A DNA stretch of 64,000 nt, from NCBI RefSeq assembly GCF_040183065.1, contig NC_091125.1, positions 127,848,621-127,912,620 on the forward strand, written 5' to 3'. The DNA is from Periplaneta americana. Taxonomy: Eukaryota > Arthropoda > Insecta > Blattodea > Blattidae. Positions within the stretch are counted from its first letter, which is position 1. The number at the start of each line of letters is the position of its first letter. Below the pieces are notes generated by a model. It saw nothing but the letters and a program-made list of their open reading frames with translations. It made no database searches and had not been told where the DNA came from. Position numbers and translations under genes: made by a program. Positions 45,445 to 57,319 of this stretch are shown in pieces.

Positions 45445-45890
45445 GTTCTACAGTCCATTTGCAATATCATACAAAATTACAAAGTTAGATTTTTCTGTGT
45501 AATCAGCAGAAAATGATAATGTGTCTTAGATTAAAATATTTAAAAAAGAAGAGAGAGAGCGTCTTTTTCGTTAGAATTCAGAAAAACGGATAGCGGGCAT
45601 ATTATTCTTGAAAGAATGTGAAATAATAAGTAGATTAGTCACATATAAACAAACGTAATATCGTCAATATACAAGTACAATGTACTCCTACTGTATATTT
45701 ACACCTGCATAATTTACGAATCTCTCTTATTCTATATTGAGGGCAACATACCAGAAGGGCATATCAACAAATGCAGGATTATTGAAATATATTAATGGAA
45801 CCTATTTATGTTTGAAAACAAACGTTTGAGAATTACGATGGGCATGAGGAAGAATCAAAGAAAGTACCCTGTTAAGTAGACAAGGATAGG
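45445..45890. other. no gene recognised
   Basis: No supported feature. Confidence 0.45.
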
Positions 45891-45896
45891 AAAAAT

Positions 45897-46155
45897 TCTT
45901 CTTCTTCTTCTTTTTCACCTCATGGTATAGGCAATCAAGTGCCTGTTCCGTCTTCAAAGCCCTCCAGCCATCGTTTCCTAGGTCTGCCCACCGCTCTGCC
46001 CACCGATCTTCTTCCTTTAGGATGATATTACATTATTTGTTTAGTAAGTCTGGTATCTGGCATTCTATCGACATGTTCTTTCCAATTTTGTTTCAAATCT
46101 TTTAATCTTTCATTTATATTAAAAATTTCTAACTCTTCTCCTATGCTTTCAAGGA
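45897..46155 (-). mobile_element. LINE 3' fragment (family C-like)
   Basis: Minus-strand codons RLKDLKQNWKEHVDRMPDTR and GRPRKRWLEG mark a LINE C-terminus; an extra copy of CCCACCG causes a small duplication in the GRAVGRP part. Confidence 0.75.
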
Positions 46156-46265
46156 AAAACTATTCTATATTTAAATGGCTCTAAGGCAAACTTGCAGTTT
46201 TATTTCTGGCATGATGCCCTCGATATATAAACGAAGGTATCATCAAATGCATAGATAGACTCTTA

Positions 46266-46464
46266 GGACCGTATTCAAAAACATTCTTCGCGCGGGCTTC
46301 CGGTGGATGATCAGCGAACTAACATTTTTCGTATTCATAGACCAATGTTAGCGCTATGATACGATATGAATCCTGTACAAGTTAGCGCCGATAGTTAGTC
46401 GATAGCCGGGGATAGTTTAGCACGCTCGTAGCGCGGGCTAGCGAAATATCTATGAATAGCACCC
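46266..46464. mobile_element. Harbinger-type MITE, copy 1
   Basis: 199 bp; ends GGACCGTATTC / GAATAGCACCC with 3-bp direct repeat TTA (46263-46265, 46465-46467). Internal GATGATCAGCG, TTAGCGC and GCGGGCT motifs are shared with the copy at 61074. Confidence 0.8.
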
Positions 46465-46469
46465 TTATA

Positions 46470-47475
46470 AATTACATAGAAATACTTTCCTAGGAAATGC
46501 AACACAGCTATCACAAACTATTTGTAAATAAATTTACTTTACATCGACTTCGAACTTTTATAAGAGGCTTCGATTGTTTTTCTGTGACAGTGGTTCGTGT
46601 TAATTTATTTTAAAATTGAAACACATCCCTTCATTCTGTCAAATTATTGTCGTGCGATAACTAAGTATGAAAATATGACGTGTAGTAAAAACGTTTGTAG
46701 CACTGGAACAGAAGGATACACTAGGGAATCCATTAACAATATGCACAACTTAATTTAGCTACATTGTAATATAAATGTTTTCAGTTGTCAGATGAGAAGT
46801 TGTAAATAAAGGAAGAGACTTTATAAAGTTTCTTCTTCTAGAAACGGCAACTTAGTAACAAATTTCTAACAAGAGCTAGTTCCCCTAGGTATGTGAAGAA
46901 GCCTTCACCCTCACCAAAAAGATGTTGCCAGTGAAATTTTCTCCTGCGTTTCCAGTGCACAAAGTTTCTTTGAAAATTACAAGGAAGATGCTGTTTCTTT
47001 TTTTCAGAGAATTAAACTAATTTTACATTTTTAACGTAAATGTTTATGCTGAAGGATCATTCGAAAGAGTGGATAAGGCATAATAATGATAATGCGGTCT
47101 ATTCAGAATGAATGGGAGGAGAAATATAAAAAAGGTACGCGAAAACGAGTTCTTTTGCAAGGGTGTTTGGGACTGAGAAAAACTGAATACGTGAGCTCCA
47201 AGCCTGTTGGCCACTTATCGCATTTCCCTGTTTCACTGAAGGAAGTCTAGAAATTTTTGAAGGGGAAAGCCGAAGATGGATGTAACTTCTACCACCGTAG
47301 GCGGTTCAAGGGAGGGGCTAAATGGGGCTCTATCACCCCACTTTTAAGCCTATGTGACAACAGTTATATTTAAGCTTACGGAGTTATTTTACTTTTACGA
47401 AATTAAACCCAACAGTTTTATTTCTTCCTTGTCACTAAAGCATTCGTTAGGGGTGAGCATATAGAACAGCTCCAA
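46470..47475. other. no gene recognised
   Basis: No supported feature. Confidence 0.45.
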
Positions 47476-47488
47476 ACTGATGGCACTT

Positions 47489-47972
47489 CAGTGTTGTCAG
47501 ATCTTTAAAAAAATATTTCCGGAGGTTGTAATGAAAAAAATCCGGAGATTTGTCCACAATTTCCGGAGGCACTTTCGAAAATCACATAAAATGTTATTTT
47601 AACCTTCTATTACAAAACATGAACCTATAATAAAAAGATTTCTACTTTAATTTTTTTAATCACCAATTTGATTAGTAGTTACCACCTTTTTCTCCTCATA
47701 GATGTTTCTCCAGACCAGATATGTTCATTTTTACGTGTTACATATTTTATATTTAGGGAAACTTTAATAGTCAAGTTATAAAATATTAACAAAACTTTAA
47801 CTATATAATGTTCATCTATCAGTTTTAATGTATGCCAGAGATTGATTTTTCTAAAAAAGTAAATGATTTCCTACATTAAAAAATCCGGAGATTACAACAT
47901 TATTTCCTATTTTTCCGGGAAGTTAAAAAATTCCGAAGATCTCCGGAAATTTCCGGAGACCTGGCAACACTG
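47489..47972. mobile_element. 484-bp hAT-type non-autonomous element
   Basis: Ends CAGTGTTGTCAGATCT / CAGTGTTGCCAGGTCT; exact 8-bp target duplication TGGCACTT (47481-47488, 47973-47980). Subterminal TCCGGAGAT and TTTCCGGAG motifs are repeated many times near both ends. Confidence 0.92.
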
Positions 47973-47984
47973 TGGCACTTAGTT

Positions 47985-48880
47985 GCGCGAAACAAGTAAA
48001 CCGACAGGAAGAGGCGGTTAGGAGTGGAAGGCTACGGTCAGACGAGCTGCAAGCTTCTTTATAGCAGGAGACGGTCAGAAGGCAGTGAGATGGGGTGAGA
48101 GTTCTAAAGTTATGACAGCAAACATACTTCCCTAAACCTGACATATTTCAAATTATAAGAATTGTTTTGTTTCACGCGTATAGCATCAATGAAATGAAAT
48201 AGATATTAAAAAGCAATAACTTATAATTATAAAATCATATTATTATAATATTATACAGTTAACTAACTCATGTATTGCGGCCGGGTAGTAACACAGTTCG
48301 AGAGGCAATCTCACAGCACGACAACTAACTTCATACTAACTCATATACCTCAAAAAATAGGACTGTCCCTAAAGATGATGAAATTATGTTTCTGACTGAA
48401 TACCACCATTTCAGAGCTGGATTATAGATCCCTTGAATAGTACCTAGTGTACTCGTTCTAGCATAGGCCGGGTATAGCGAGTGTCGACAACATAAGAAAA
48501 ACATTTTGCCTCGCCCCTTGAGGAAATCCTGGATCCGCCACTGGCTTCCATAAAGAGAGGGAGGGGAGATAAGACAGAACAGCATCAGCGTAAGACACGA
48601 AAATGTGTCAATTTTATTACTGCTCAGTAACGGATACATCATACATGTAACGGACCTCACAGAAAACGATTTGCTAAACTGTTCCCCTCATTTCTCTTTT
48701 GTGGTCTGTTTTTGTTTTCACTCAATGTGTTTATTATGCTTTGTCCAATGAGGCAGTCCCGTCATTGGGAAAGCTGAAAGAGTATCTTTCAATGTGTGAA
48801 CTCTCGATAAATTTAAAGCGGTAAGGAAATGTAACATATGCAAAATGATCACAAAATAAAGACGTTTAAAACTATATATC
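47985..48880. other. no gene recognised
   Basis: AATCCTGGATCCGCCACTGG at about 48528 looks like one terminus of a hAT element, but the other end was not found. Confidence 0.4.
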
Positions 48881-49500
48881 TTACTAGTGGCTTGTGCAGC
48901 AAATGCTGCAAACTAAGTTCATTAGACGTTCAAATAAACATTTTTCAGATTTATTTTCAATGAAGAATACCAGACATTCTGAAAGTTATTTGCTTCAATA
49001 ATAATTAAAAATACTCTCTCTCGAGCCAATACTGAAGAGAACCACGCATATAACTATCTACACCACACCGCCATTAAATATACAAAAAAGACCCAACTCC
49101 ACTTGATTAATAACTATAAAAATATTTGATTTTTAATATTATTATTATCTTACGTAAGTTTTATAGCTTTCAGTAACATATACTATATATACTATATAGC
49201 CGCCACTCAGTAAAATATAGAAATCAAAATCTAATTTAAGTTATTCTCTACATCTACTTATATAACCCCAAAACGTTTCACTTTCATATCATCAATATAG
49301 CATTAATATGTATAATTAATTAACAATAGTCACATCACGGCATTAACTACAATAATATTTCATTTCTAATAGTAATAATGTCATCAAACCACCTCAAGTT
49401 TTTGTAGTTTTTAATATTCAATACACAGCTGTACCCAGAAAAGTAAGTACACATCACAGAATCGAACCTGTAAATTATTTTTAGTAAGTTCAGTTTTTAA

Positions 49501-49697
49501 CACTGTCTGCTGGATCGCATCCTATAGCTGCGTAAACTGCCTGCTCAATCAAAGTTATTTTGCCGCTAGGTGGCAGGCAGTGCCCACCGCTATTAACATT
49601 ATCAGTATATGCAATGTCATTACCTGCCACCTAGTGACTGTTCGCGCGTAACCATAGGATGTATAAGCAGCCATAGGATGTGATCCAGCAGGCAGTG
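49501..49697. mobile_element. 197-bp foldback MITE, hAT type
   Basis: CACTGTCTGCTGGATC / CACTGCCTGCTGGATC inverted ends; 8-bp target duplication GTTTTTAA (49493-49500, 49698-49705). The arms extend to TAGGTGGCAGG near the centre. Confidence 0.88.
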
Positions 49698-50036
49698 GTT
49701 TTTAATAACCAATTTAATTTGAGCTCTAAATATATCAGCATTCTTGCAGATCATGGCCTTCGTGTAATATTGTTTACTGTAGTGTGTGGTTTGTTTTATT
49801 CTGAAATGCAACACGGCCGACTTGATGCTCGCTTCGCTTCTCCTGAATGCAATTAGCTAGTTCTCAAAACTGACGACAGATGGATTTTGGAAAATAGGAA
49901 AATTGTGTAGGAAAATTGACATTTCACTGAAAACTACTATTTTTCCGAAAAACTTTGGATGCCAGGCATGAAAATGAGGGGTCACTCATTAAAATCCGTT
50001 CAGCCGTTTTCCCGTAATTTCCATTACCAGTTCAAA

Positions 50037-50040
<4 letters not shown>

Positions 50041-50090
<50 letters not shown>
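50041..50090. repeat. (AT)n microsatellite
   Basis: Pure AT dinucleotide run. Confidence 0.95.
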
Positions 50091-50091
<1 letters not shown>

Positions 50092-50166
50092 GTAAACTTA
50101 TATAACAATTAAATATTTATTGCACTTATATAACGTGCAAAAAAACTACATGCTAATTATATATAT

Positions 50167-51217
50167 CAGGGATGCAAAACTGAGCGCCAGTTATAACATA
50201 CGTCTTAAGCCGGATTACGTCATTCATCTCTTCCACCAACCCCGCGGATTATTCACATGATAAGGTAGAGCGGGTTTGTATTCACTGTCTAGTGGTAGAA
50301 CTCAATGCAATGTCGTTCGAAAAATATCAGTTAAAAAAGCAATGGAAAAATGAATACTTCTGTATTCAAAACAATCACAAAGCGCGTATGAGTTCTGCGT
50401 TTGGTACTACATAACGTATGTGAGCAAACATTCTCGAAAATGAAGTTCAATAAGAGCGACGATAGCTCTAAATAAACAGATGCATATCTGTTTTCCCTCT
50501 TCAGGCAGTATAGCCTAATACAACGAAATTGGTGAACAAAGTGACAATGCAGAGATCTGACGCACGTTGTAGTTAAAGCTAAGTTAATTATAGCAATGAT
50601 TTTTCTTTATATTCACACGAGAAATCAGATTTGTTATAGATTCTGTTGTGAGATCAATATAAAAGTAGAAGTTATGTACTTTTATACTTCTAAAAATGTT
50701 ATGAATAAATTAATTTTATATCCAATTCTATTATAAAGGCCTAAATATCAATAAAAGCATATAGTATTTAATCTGATTGTTTATAGCAATATATTTCGAA
50801 AGGAAGTACTTAAGTATTTTTATTCAAGACTAAAGCTTCCCTAATCTGCCAAGACTACAACAACATGTTTTGTTTAAACTCTTAGTATCATCAATTCATT
50901 TTAACCAATTAAATTTAAATGAGGAAATTGTGCATTTACTTAAGTATTTCCATTTTTTTTACATATAAGCGTATTGTACTCGTTTACATACTATTAGATA
51001 TGCAATGCATTTAATTCGAATTTGTCGGTAAGTTTAGTGTTATAATTTTTATGGTCGGAAATACTTTCGTGATTTTGTTCGTAAGCACCAGTTTGTTTCA
51101 ATCCGCCACATGGTGGTGAACGAATCACGGACATGTCATTCAACCCCCGTGGACTGTGGGAGGGGAAACAATGCTTTCCCCATGCTACCATCCTTCTCTC
51201 TGTCAGTTCTGCATCCT
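50167..51217 (+). mobile_element. second, decayed hAT derivative
   Basis: Begins CAGGGATGCAAAACTGA and ends with the rough mirror CAGTTCTGCATCCTG. Inside, MSFEKYQLKKQWKNEYFC (BED finger start) is followed almost at once by VCEQTFSKMKFNKSDD (hAT C-terminus), so it too has lost the catalytic middle. No clean 8-bp duplication. TAGCCTA at 50511-50517 breaks the frame. Confidence 0.6.
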
Positions 51218-51219
51218 GT

Positions 51220-52015
51220 TATAGATACTAATATACAGTATATGCAGTGTACAAAATACGTGAGAAACTATGTCCTTTTCAAAATGTAATTCGATTCTAG
51301 GTTGGTCAAATAATTTAGAAATCACAGCAAATAAAGTCACTTGCAGCTTATTAACAATAATACTTGAGTGATTCATCACCCAATGTAGAGTCAGTGGCGT
51401 GGCTATTCCTTCTATTAACCTAAGAGCGAAAATGTATTTAGGTTAATATATACCGGAACTGTTCGTTCCTCTGCTACTTTTTATTTGAAATGCTACAAAA
51501 TTAAAATATAAGCTATTTCCAAAATAGCTAGCTATTGCAGATACAATGAGGTAAGGTGATTTCTTGAAGTGCAAATTGTATGCTTACACTGAATGAAACC
51601 TCCGACAAGTCTCGCTTCTTATTTTGAAGATGTTTACTTCTTCGCTCACTGCAGAATAAACAGATCAAGAATCTCGTAACAGCAGAATGATCTCCAATTT
51701 GCCAGTGCTTTTCCGTCTAGTGTCAAGACCAAGTATCTGCTCTCCAATCTTGTTACACGTGACGTCCTCTTGAAGCAAAAATCCTCACAATTTTTAACGA
51801 TGGTTCTTGACGGCTTTAGGAAGGGGTGCGAGTGCTGTGAAAGAAGTAAAATCATTCAATCAAGCGTCGAGTCTGCTACAGCAGACAGCTTTCGTGTGAG
51901 AAGCGCATATGCTGCACTGCCTTCGCTTTCCCAGGATCCTGCTTAGCAAAGTACATAGATATTAAGTAGATAATTAGGTAAGCCACGTTACAAATCTAGA
52001 AAGTCAAAAAATTAA
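51220..52015. other. no gene recognised
   Basis: No supported feature. Confidence 0.45.
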
Positions 52016-52019
52016 ATTA

Positions 52020-52266
52020 AATTAAAACATGCCCTCTCCTTCACGCCTCTTTTCTCCAAATATCTTTATTTATATAAGCTATGCGTTGCTTTATTTCCAC
52101 TTACTTTTTGCAACTTTAAATTTCTTTCCTTTTTAATTAATCCTTCTTTGTGCTTTTCTTCCATTACTCATAATTCTTCTTTATTCTCTCCAATTCAGTC
52201 TTTCTTTTGTATAGCTATATAGTGATATTTTCCTCTCCCTTTTTCTATACATCTTTCTTTCTTTCT

Positions 52267-52301
<35 letters not shown>

Positions 52302-52800
52302 CTGTCCTTCCCCTTTTTTAGTCTCCACATTTTTCAGGTTTTGTTCTCACATCTTTTCAATATTTTTTTCTCTTTTTATTTCTTGTTTCAGATTTTTATC
52401 TTCCCTTTGTACTGTATTTCTCTCGTCCTTTGTCTCATACTTTGTATTCAAATTTCACTTTCCGTCCTTATCTCCTTTTCCTTTTTCGTTCTTCGTTTTT
52501 TTTTTACCGATTTTCAATCTTTACTTTTTTCTGTTCCCTTTCCATCTCCTGTCTCATTCTATTTTCTGTTTACATTTCGCTTTCTCTCCTCCTATCTCTC
52601 TTTCTTTTTTAATCCCCTGTTTCTCGTCTTCTTCAATATCCATATTTCTTTTCGGATTTTACTTTTGCTTCTTTTTTACTACTTTTTTCATTTTCTTTAT
52701 TTCTTCTTTCTGGTAATCTTACCTTTTCCCTTTCTTTCTTTTTCTCCTTTCCTATCTTTCCTTTTTCTCAACCTTTTCACATTTTTTCCCTTCCTATTCT
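52020..52800. repeat. 780-bp pyrimidine-rich tract
   Basis: The plus strand is almost all T and C, with a (TTTC)n core at 52259-52302 and few purines through 52790. The Phe/Ser-rich plus frames here are composition artefacts. Confidence 0.9.
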
Positions 52801-53118
52801 GTAACGTCTAAGATATTTACTCATTGTTAGGCATTATAGACACCATGTTTCAAGTTGATAGTAACATAGTAACACCAGGTAGCACTTTCATAGGTCATTA
52901 TTAGGTCTAAGTATTGAGGCACATAAAAAAATGTTTTTTTTTTTTGTCTCAGAAAGAAAAATATGTGATTCTGATAGTATTTTTTCTCCTGAACCCAAAT
53001 ATGACATCGGTTTTTCCCCATCACGTAAGGTTTCCGAGGGACAGGCGTTTATAATATTTCAAACACTTTAATATTTTCTAAATTCTTAACTACACAATAT
53101 TCAAACATTGTGATTCAT

Positions 53119-54741
53119 CTAGAAAGTAAGAAATGACGATTTTATGCTATATTTCGCCTGTGAAGCAATCTTCTTGATACTCCAACAATAATCGGCCAGC
53201 TTATTAGGATTCCATTTGCCTTGATACCTCTTTTCCATAGCTGAAATCTCCTGATGAAAGTGTTCCCCGTGCTCATCGCTCAGTGTGCCAAGATTTTCCG
53301 GGAAAAAATCTAGGTGCGAGTGGAGGAAGTGTACTTTTAAGGACATATTACAACCCAAATGTTTATAAGATGTTATAAGATCGTTGACAATATCACGATA
53401 ATTTTTCGCCTTTCGATTTCCCAAAAAACTGAGTAACTTTTTGCATGCTTGCCAAGCTGCTTTCTCTAGTGGATTCAATATAGTTCCTCAAACTTTTCAT
53501 CATGCATTATTGATCGTATTTGTGGACCCACAAATATTCCTTCTTTAATTTTTGCTTCACTAATATTAGGAAACTTCTGTTTTATGTACATGAAACCAGG
53601 AGTATTGTCCATGGCTTTGACGAAATTCTTCATTAATCCTAGTTTGATATGTAACAGAGGTAGACACACATTTTTAGGATTACACAGTGCATCATGTTTC
53701 ACATTTTTCTGTCCAGGAGTGAATTATTCGCGTTTAGGCCATTCTTTTCTAATGTAATGGTTTTTTTTCTGTCCCTACTATTCCAGTGACACAAAAAACA
53801 ACAGTACTTTGTGTAACCAAGCTGCAGACCAAGAATAAGTGCAATTACCTTCAAATCACCACAAATATTCCATTCATACACTGCATATTGAAGCTTTTCC
53901 AATATAAATTTAAAGTTTTCATATGTTTCTTTCATACTAGCAGAGTGAGCCACAAGTACTGATGGGAATTTATTACCATTATGCAGAAGCACAGCTTTTA
54001 AACTAACTTTAGAGGAATCAACGAATAAGCTCCATTCTGTTGGGTTATGTTCAATACCAAATGTCTCCATAAAAGAAGAAATGTCATTATCTACAAAACA
54101 CTAAGCCATTTTCTTCAGAAAATAGTCTTTAAATTGGGAATGACGATTACGATACGTACATATCTTTGTATTCTTTTGAAGAAGATTCCATCCTTTTAGC
54201 CTTTTAGCCGGGAAGCAAGCATTTGAGACTATGTTTTGGATAACTTTAAATCTCGTATGAGATCGTTAAGATCTTCTTGAGTCAATAAATGAGGCTCAGA
54301 TGAACAGCTTTGTTCAAAAGTTGTATCACCAAACTCTGTTTCTTTTTCTTCCTTACTTCCATTAGAATCTGAGCTCTCTTCATCTAATGTCACATGTTCT
54401 GGAGGTTTTGGTATGGGCAATTCTTCGCATTGTGGAACTGGTCTCTTGCAGATTGAAAATTAGAGTACACCACTGTATGTTTTTATACGTAATTCCTTTA
54501 ATGTTTGTTAAGCAGAAATAACAGTCAGAGGAGTGATCTTTGGGTTCCCTCCAAATCATAGGGATAGCAAATGGCATATGACGTGTGCCATTCTTCCATG
54601 CAGTGAGAAGCCTAAAACACAATAAATAACAAATATGTGGGGCCCAGGCCCTTGTTGGTGTCCCACTTTACACCCAAAATAAAGTTCATAACACTTTTTC
54701 ACTAATGGAGTAAGGTTTCGCCTTTGGGACTTGAACGTCAT
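53119..54741 (-). pseudogene. decayed copy of a repeated arthropod protein family
   Basis: Successive minus frames give one protein in order: RRNLTPLVKKCYELYFGCKV, RHMPFAIPMIWREPKDHSSD with CYFCLTN (C-x2-C), PIPKPPEHVTLDEES, LKGWNLLQK, METFGIEHNPTEWSLFVDSS, GDLKVIALILGLQLGYTKYC, PLLHIKLGLMKNFVKAMDN, VHFLHSHLDFFPENLGTLSD and YQGKWNPNKLADYCW. The frame shifts at least four times (near 54600, 54470, 54200 and 53480) and has stops near 54230 and 54103. An 8-bp duplication (GGCTAAAAGGCTAAAAGG) causes one shift. I recall very similar uncharacterised proteins in many copies in arthropod genomes, suggesting a mobile origin, but I cannot name a transposase family. Confidence 0.8.
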
Positions 54742-54744
54742 TTC

Positions 54745-55665
54745 AGTTGTTAGGATGATTTAAACAAACTCTAGGCATTTTGTAACTAACGACTAATTAA
54801 AAGAAATGAATTTGTATAGCCTATATGTAATACACAATAATTCAGACACACAAAGCACTCACAATAACTTGTTTACTGGTTCACTGCTATCTCACAACTG
54901 GCATCGTTCTGATGAATGCGTGCTATACTAGTTCACATTTATGCATGTCCGTACATGTCTGTGGATGCGTATTCAGCAGGCGGTGGTCTATACATGTCTC
55001 TATATGTCTGAACCTATACAACAGTAGCAACGGTACCATTGGTTCCATCGTATTTATAATGCTCTAGTAGCTTTTATTTCACAATGGACAAATTGACGAA
55101 AAAATGTTTATTTTACAAAATTGAAGTTGAAATAAAAATGCTGTGGGTGATGGAGAAATTCCAAATACATATTTGAAAACACGATAAAAAAACTGCATTA
55201 AGTACAACTATTGGTACTCGTGAGACAAAAATCATGTTGACCAGTGTAATTAACGAGTATAATAATTTTCTGTCGCTTTACATGCATTTAAAATAGAGTT
55301 GAGAAAAAAATTTGCTTGCAAAGTGCAGTACATTTTCAAATGTCTGGTGAGGTTGTAACCGACACAATAGGTGAGTAGAAGTTGTTGCCTCAGAATGACA
55401 AATACATTTACACAAATACAGCACCTTCCTGGAAAGGCAACTAATGAAATTATCTTTTCAGTGAAATGGTTGTCTTAGGGGGAATGGGTAGTGATTCCTT
55501 AGCATTAAAGAATTTCAGTACAAAAGTTCAGTTCAATATTTCTATGCATTTATTTTTCAGAGTAGAATAAAAATTGTCATGGTTATACACTATATAACAT
55601 TCTGAATTCAGTGGTATGAAAGACAACTAATTAATATCTTATCCAAGTGCAAAAAGGTCATAATT
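54745..55665. other. no gene recognised
   Basis: TAGCCTA near 54818; CATGTCCGTACATGTCTGTG-type repeats near 54944-55010. Confidence 0.45.
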
Positions 55666-55669
55666 TATC

Positions 55670-55975
55670 TTTCACCGAGGCGACCGGGGTTCGACCCCCG
55701 GTACTATCAGTGAAATTTGTAGTGGACAAAGTGGTACTGGGGCAGATTTTCTCTGAGCACTTCGGTTTCTTCTTTCCAATTCATTCTACCATTGCTCTAT
55801 CATCTTATATCATCGCCCTTAGGAATGTGCGACAGCCCATACATATTATCTGTAATAGCGTCGTGCATTACAGGCGCTATGTTCGGTTTCAGTTTGTCCA
55901 GTATAGCGAAGTTCGATATTCGCCGATGTACGCTCTTCAGGAAGAAGTATATCAAGTCTGTTCGGCCTTGTTATG
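55670..55975 (+). mobile_element. tRNA-derived SINE (fourth family), head-truncated
   Basis: CCGAGGCGACCGGGGTTCGA is the B-box half of a tRNA-like head; the body includes AGTGAAATTTGTAGTGGACA and CATCGCCCTTAGGAATGTGC. Confidence 0.7.
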
Positions 55976-56205
55976 AAAATATTCGCTGTCCTACACTCCC
56001 ACCCCTTCAAATTTTAACAACTTAATTATTCAAGCACATATTTTGTGATTAGTTTTTTTTTTATGAAATAAGACGAATTTTGCAATAGATTATTTTGGTT
56101 GCCTCTCTCATGTTCGAACATGGCAGGACACTAATCCCTAATGGTCCACTGAAGGGGCTTCATACATGATATGCTTCAGGTCCGGAAAACAGAACTGGTA
56201 ATACT

Positions 56206-56266
<61 letters not shown>
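56206..56266. repeat. (AAT)n microsatellite
   Basis: Next to a LINE 3' end. Confidence 0.95.
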
Positions 56267-56269
<3 letters not shown>

Positions 56270-56270
<1 letters not shown>

Positions 56271-56654
56271 CTAATAACTTATACTTATTTATGGTTTTTA
56301 AGGAACCCGGAAGTTCATAGCCGCCCTCACATAAGCCCGCCATCGCATTGGTCCCTATCCTGTGCAAGTTTAATCCAGTCTCTACCATCATAACTCACCT
56401 CCCTCAAATCCATTTTTATATTACCCTCCCATCTACATCTCGGTTTCCCCAAAGGTCCTTTTTCCTCCGGGCACTATAATGCATTTCTGGATTCGCCCAT
56501 ACATGCTACATGCCCTGCCCATCTCAAACGTCTGGATTTAATGTTTCTAATTATGGCAGGTGAAGAATACAATGCGTGCAGTTCTGCGTTGTGTAACTTT
56601 CTCCATTCTCCTATAACTTCATCTCTCTTAGCCCCAAATATTTCCCTAAGAACA

Positions 56655-56656
<2 letters not shown>
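56270..56656 (-). mobile_element. family-A LINE 3' fragment
   Basis: Minus-strand frame with EIFGAKRDEVIGEWRKLHNA and RRLRWAGHVACMGESRNA; truncated by (AAT)n on the 5' side. Confidence 0.88.

Positions 56657-56722
<66 letters not shown>
56657..56722. repeat. (AAT)n microsatellite
   Basis: Separates the LINE from the repeat at 56723. Confidence 0.95.
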
Positions 56723-56724
<2 letters not shown>

Positions 56725-56955
56725 GGTAAAGGTATCCCCGTAACACGCCATGAAGGCACTTGGAGAGCATGGAGGTAGAGCCCCATGCTTTCCATGACCT
56801 CGGCACTAGAATGAGGTGGTGTGGTCGGCACCACGCTCTGACCGCCTTTTACCCCCGGGGAAGACCCGGTACTCAATTTTATAGGAGGCTGAGTGAACCT
56901 CGGGACCGTTCTGAAAGTTTGGCAACGAGAAAAAATCCTGTCATCACCTGGGATC

Positions 56956-56957
<2 letters not shown>
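56723..56957 (+). mobile_element. SINE-like repeat
   Basis: Starts AAAGGTAAAGGTATCCCCGT and ends CACCTGGGATCGAAT (B-box-like GGATCGA). It is a well-conserved dispersed repeat that I recognise from insect genomes; family name not known to me. (AAT)n on both sides. Confidence 0.65.

Positions 56958-57007
<50 letters not shown>
56958..57007. repeat. (AAT)n microsatellite
   Basis: Follows the SINE-like repeat. Confidence 0.95.
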
Positions 57008-57230
57008 CTGCTATGAAGATCTGAGTGCGGAGTTTTAGGGGAAGTTTAGACATGAGCTCATTAGCTTGTGATAAAAGAGAAATATAAAGTATAAAACATT
57101 AATAACTTGAGTCGTCTAGAATCATAACTCACAATATCCAAAAACTTGTTTTCTGGGAATTGAACAAAAACTTACATCTCACCAATTATTTACCATTTGG
57201 CAGAATTATTTTAAATATGTCATCTATTTA

Positions 57231-57318
57231 CTTACTTACAAATGGCTTTTAAGAAACCCGGACGTTCATTGCCGCCCTCACATAAGCCCGGCATCGGTGC
57301 CCCTGAGCAAGATTAAAT
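57231..57318 (-). mobile_element. family-A LINE, 88-bp 3' scrap
   Basis: ACTTACTTACAAATGGCTTT then CATTGCCGCCCTCACATAAG; cut off after GCAAGATTAA. Confidence 0.8.
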
Positions 57319-57319
57319 A

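Larger units (their letters stand above)
48886..50090. repeat. unclassified dispersed repeat ending in (AT)n
   Basis: Starts CTAGTGGCTTGTGCAGCAAA and ends CCGTTCAGCCGTTTTCCCGT...TTATATAT, an arrangement I associate with old dispersed insect repeats. It carries a MITE at 49501. Boundaries are uncertain. Confidence 0.4.

Noticed and set aside
48528-48547. Second hAT terminus (CCAGTGGCGGATCCAGGATT)
   Set aside because: No matching other end or 8-bp duplication could be found, so no element was called.
52207-52811. Phe/Ser-rich plus-strand frames resembling membrane proteins
   Set aside because: Composition of the pyrimidine tract; overlapping frames look alike.
56474-57053. Frames with poly-Tyr, poly-Ile or poly-Asn
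   Set aside because: Translations of AAT/ATT microsatellites joined to SINE and LINE pieces.
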